Part shown: positions 14,573 to 14,903 of the stretch, piece by piece
Numbering within the stretch: position 1 is the first letter of the stretch
Layout of the letters: each line of letters opens with the position of its first letter
Assembly (NCBI GenBank): GCA_002292025.1
Contig: DBBC01000099.1
Coordinates: 9,170 to 24,072, forward strand
Source: Firmicutes bacterium UBA994
GTDB taxonomy: Bacteria > Bacillota > UBA994
DNA length: 14,903 nucleotides
Direction: 5' to 3'
The notes under the pieces: model-generated
Told to the model about the DNA's origin: nothing
Seen by the model: the letters and a program-made list of their open reading frames with translations, nothing else
Databases searched by the model: none
Translations under genes and position numbers: made by a program

Positions 14573-14903
14573 ATGAAGTGCCCCTATTGCAGTGAGCCCG
14601 ACAGCAGGGTGGTGGATAGCCGTCCCACTGATGAGGAGAGTGCCATTCGGCGACGTCGTGAGTGCCTCAACTGTTCGCGTCGGTTCACGACCTACGAACG
14701 GCCCGAGGAGCAGCCGATAGTAGTAATTAAAAAGGACGGGCGGCGAGAGCTGTTTAGCAGAGCTAAAATAATGGCTGGCTTACTGCGTGCCTGTGAAAAG
14801 CGACCGGTTCCCCTCCAAGTTCTGGAGGAGGCGGTGTCGGAGATTGAGGTAAGGCTGCAACAGGAGTCCACCGCCGAGGTGCCTTCCAGCCGCATCGGGG
14901 AGT
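14573..14903 (+). CDS. nrdR: Transcriptional repressor NrdR (partial, 3' end outside window)
   Basis: NrdR represses ribonucleotide reductase genes by sensing ATP/dATP through an ATP-cone and binding paired NrdR boxes with a zinc ribbon. The visible 110 residues start MKCPYCSEPDSRVVDSRPT. The zinc ribbon cysteines are C3, C6, C31 and C34, followed by RRFTTYER. The ATP-cone begins near residue 47 (PIVVIKKDGRRELFSRAKI). Family members are about 150 residues, so roughly 40 lie beyond the right edge. GGAGGTGA at 14558-14565 gives 7 nt spacing to the ATG at 14573. The gene lies 147 bp after ftsZ and may have its own promoter, though none was identified. Confidence 0.95.
   Translation, partial: MKCPYCSEPDSRVVDSRPTDEESAIRRRRECLNCSRRFTTYERPEEQPIVVIKKDGRRELFSRAKIMAGLLRACEKRPVPLQVLEEAVSEIEVRLQQESTAEVPSSRIGE

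Overview
This window is a division and cell wall (dcw) cluster from a Gram-positive-type bacterium, most likely a member of the Bacillota and probably of the Clostridia. The gene order mraZ-rsmH-ftsL-PBP(PASTA)-murE-murF-mraY-ftsW-murG-ftsQ-DUF881-sbp-ftsA-ftsZ points there, as do the DUF881 and small-basic-protein genes, the strong purine-rich Shine-Dalgarno sites with frequent GTG starts, and a MurE carrying the DNPR motif of meso-diaminopimelate-adding enzymes. All genes are on the + strand and mostly tightly packed or overlapping. No tRNA, rRNA, CRISPR array or insertion sequence was seen. No gene looks foreign to its neighbours or broken. nrdR is cut by the right edge of the window.

Layout. 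Bases 1-119 are a leader holding an array of roughly 10-bp-spaced GTGG-like repeats just upstream of mraZ, the expected kind of MraZ autoregulatory operator. Bases 120-1487 hold mraZ and rsmH. Bases 1488-1603 are a very A-rich spacer containing four units of an A6C heptamer. Bases 1620-4088 hold ftsL and a class B penicillin-binding protein with two PASTA domains. Bases 4107-7915 hold murE, murF and mraY with overlapping ends. Bases 7984-10229 hold ftsW/spoVE and murG, whose 3' end runs into a second A-rich tract. Bases 10299-12082 hold ftsQ/divIB, a DUF881 gene and the small basic protein gene. Bases 12140-14425 hold ftsA and ftsZ. A spacer of about 150 bp with a hairpin then leads to the partial nrdR.

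The genes form one pathway. MurE and MurF complete the UDP-MurNAc-pentapeptide. MraY makes lipid I and MurG makes lipid II. FtsW polymerises lipid II and the PASTA-PBP cross-links the glycan at the septum. FtsL and FtsQ belong to the divisome subcomplex that controls these synthases. FtsZ, anchored by FtsA, places the machinery.

The main oddities are absences and junctions. murD is missing between mraY and ftsW, murC and murB are missing between murG and ftsQ, and the sporulation trio spoIIGA-sigE-sigG is missing after ftsZ. The two mur-gene gaps fall at short non-coding junctions with unusual features. Other points are the A-rich tracts, a lysine-rich MurG tail, a HHA instead of HHH motif in MraY and a short FtsZ linker. 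I saw no wholly new system; the cluster is recognisable throughout.
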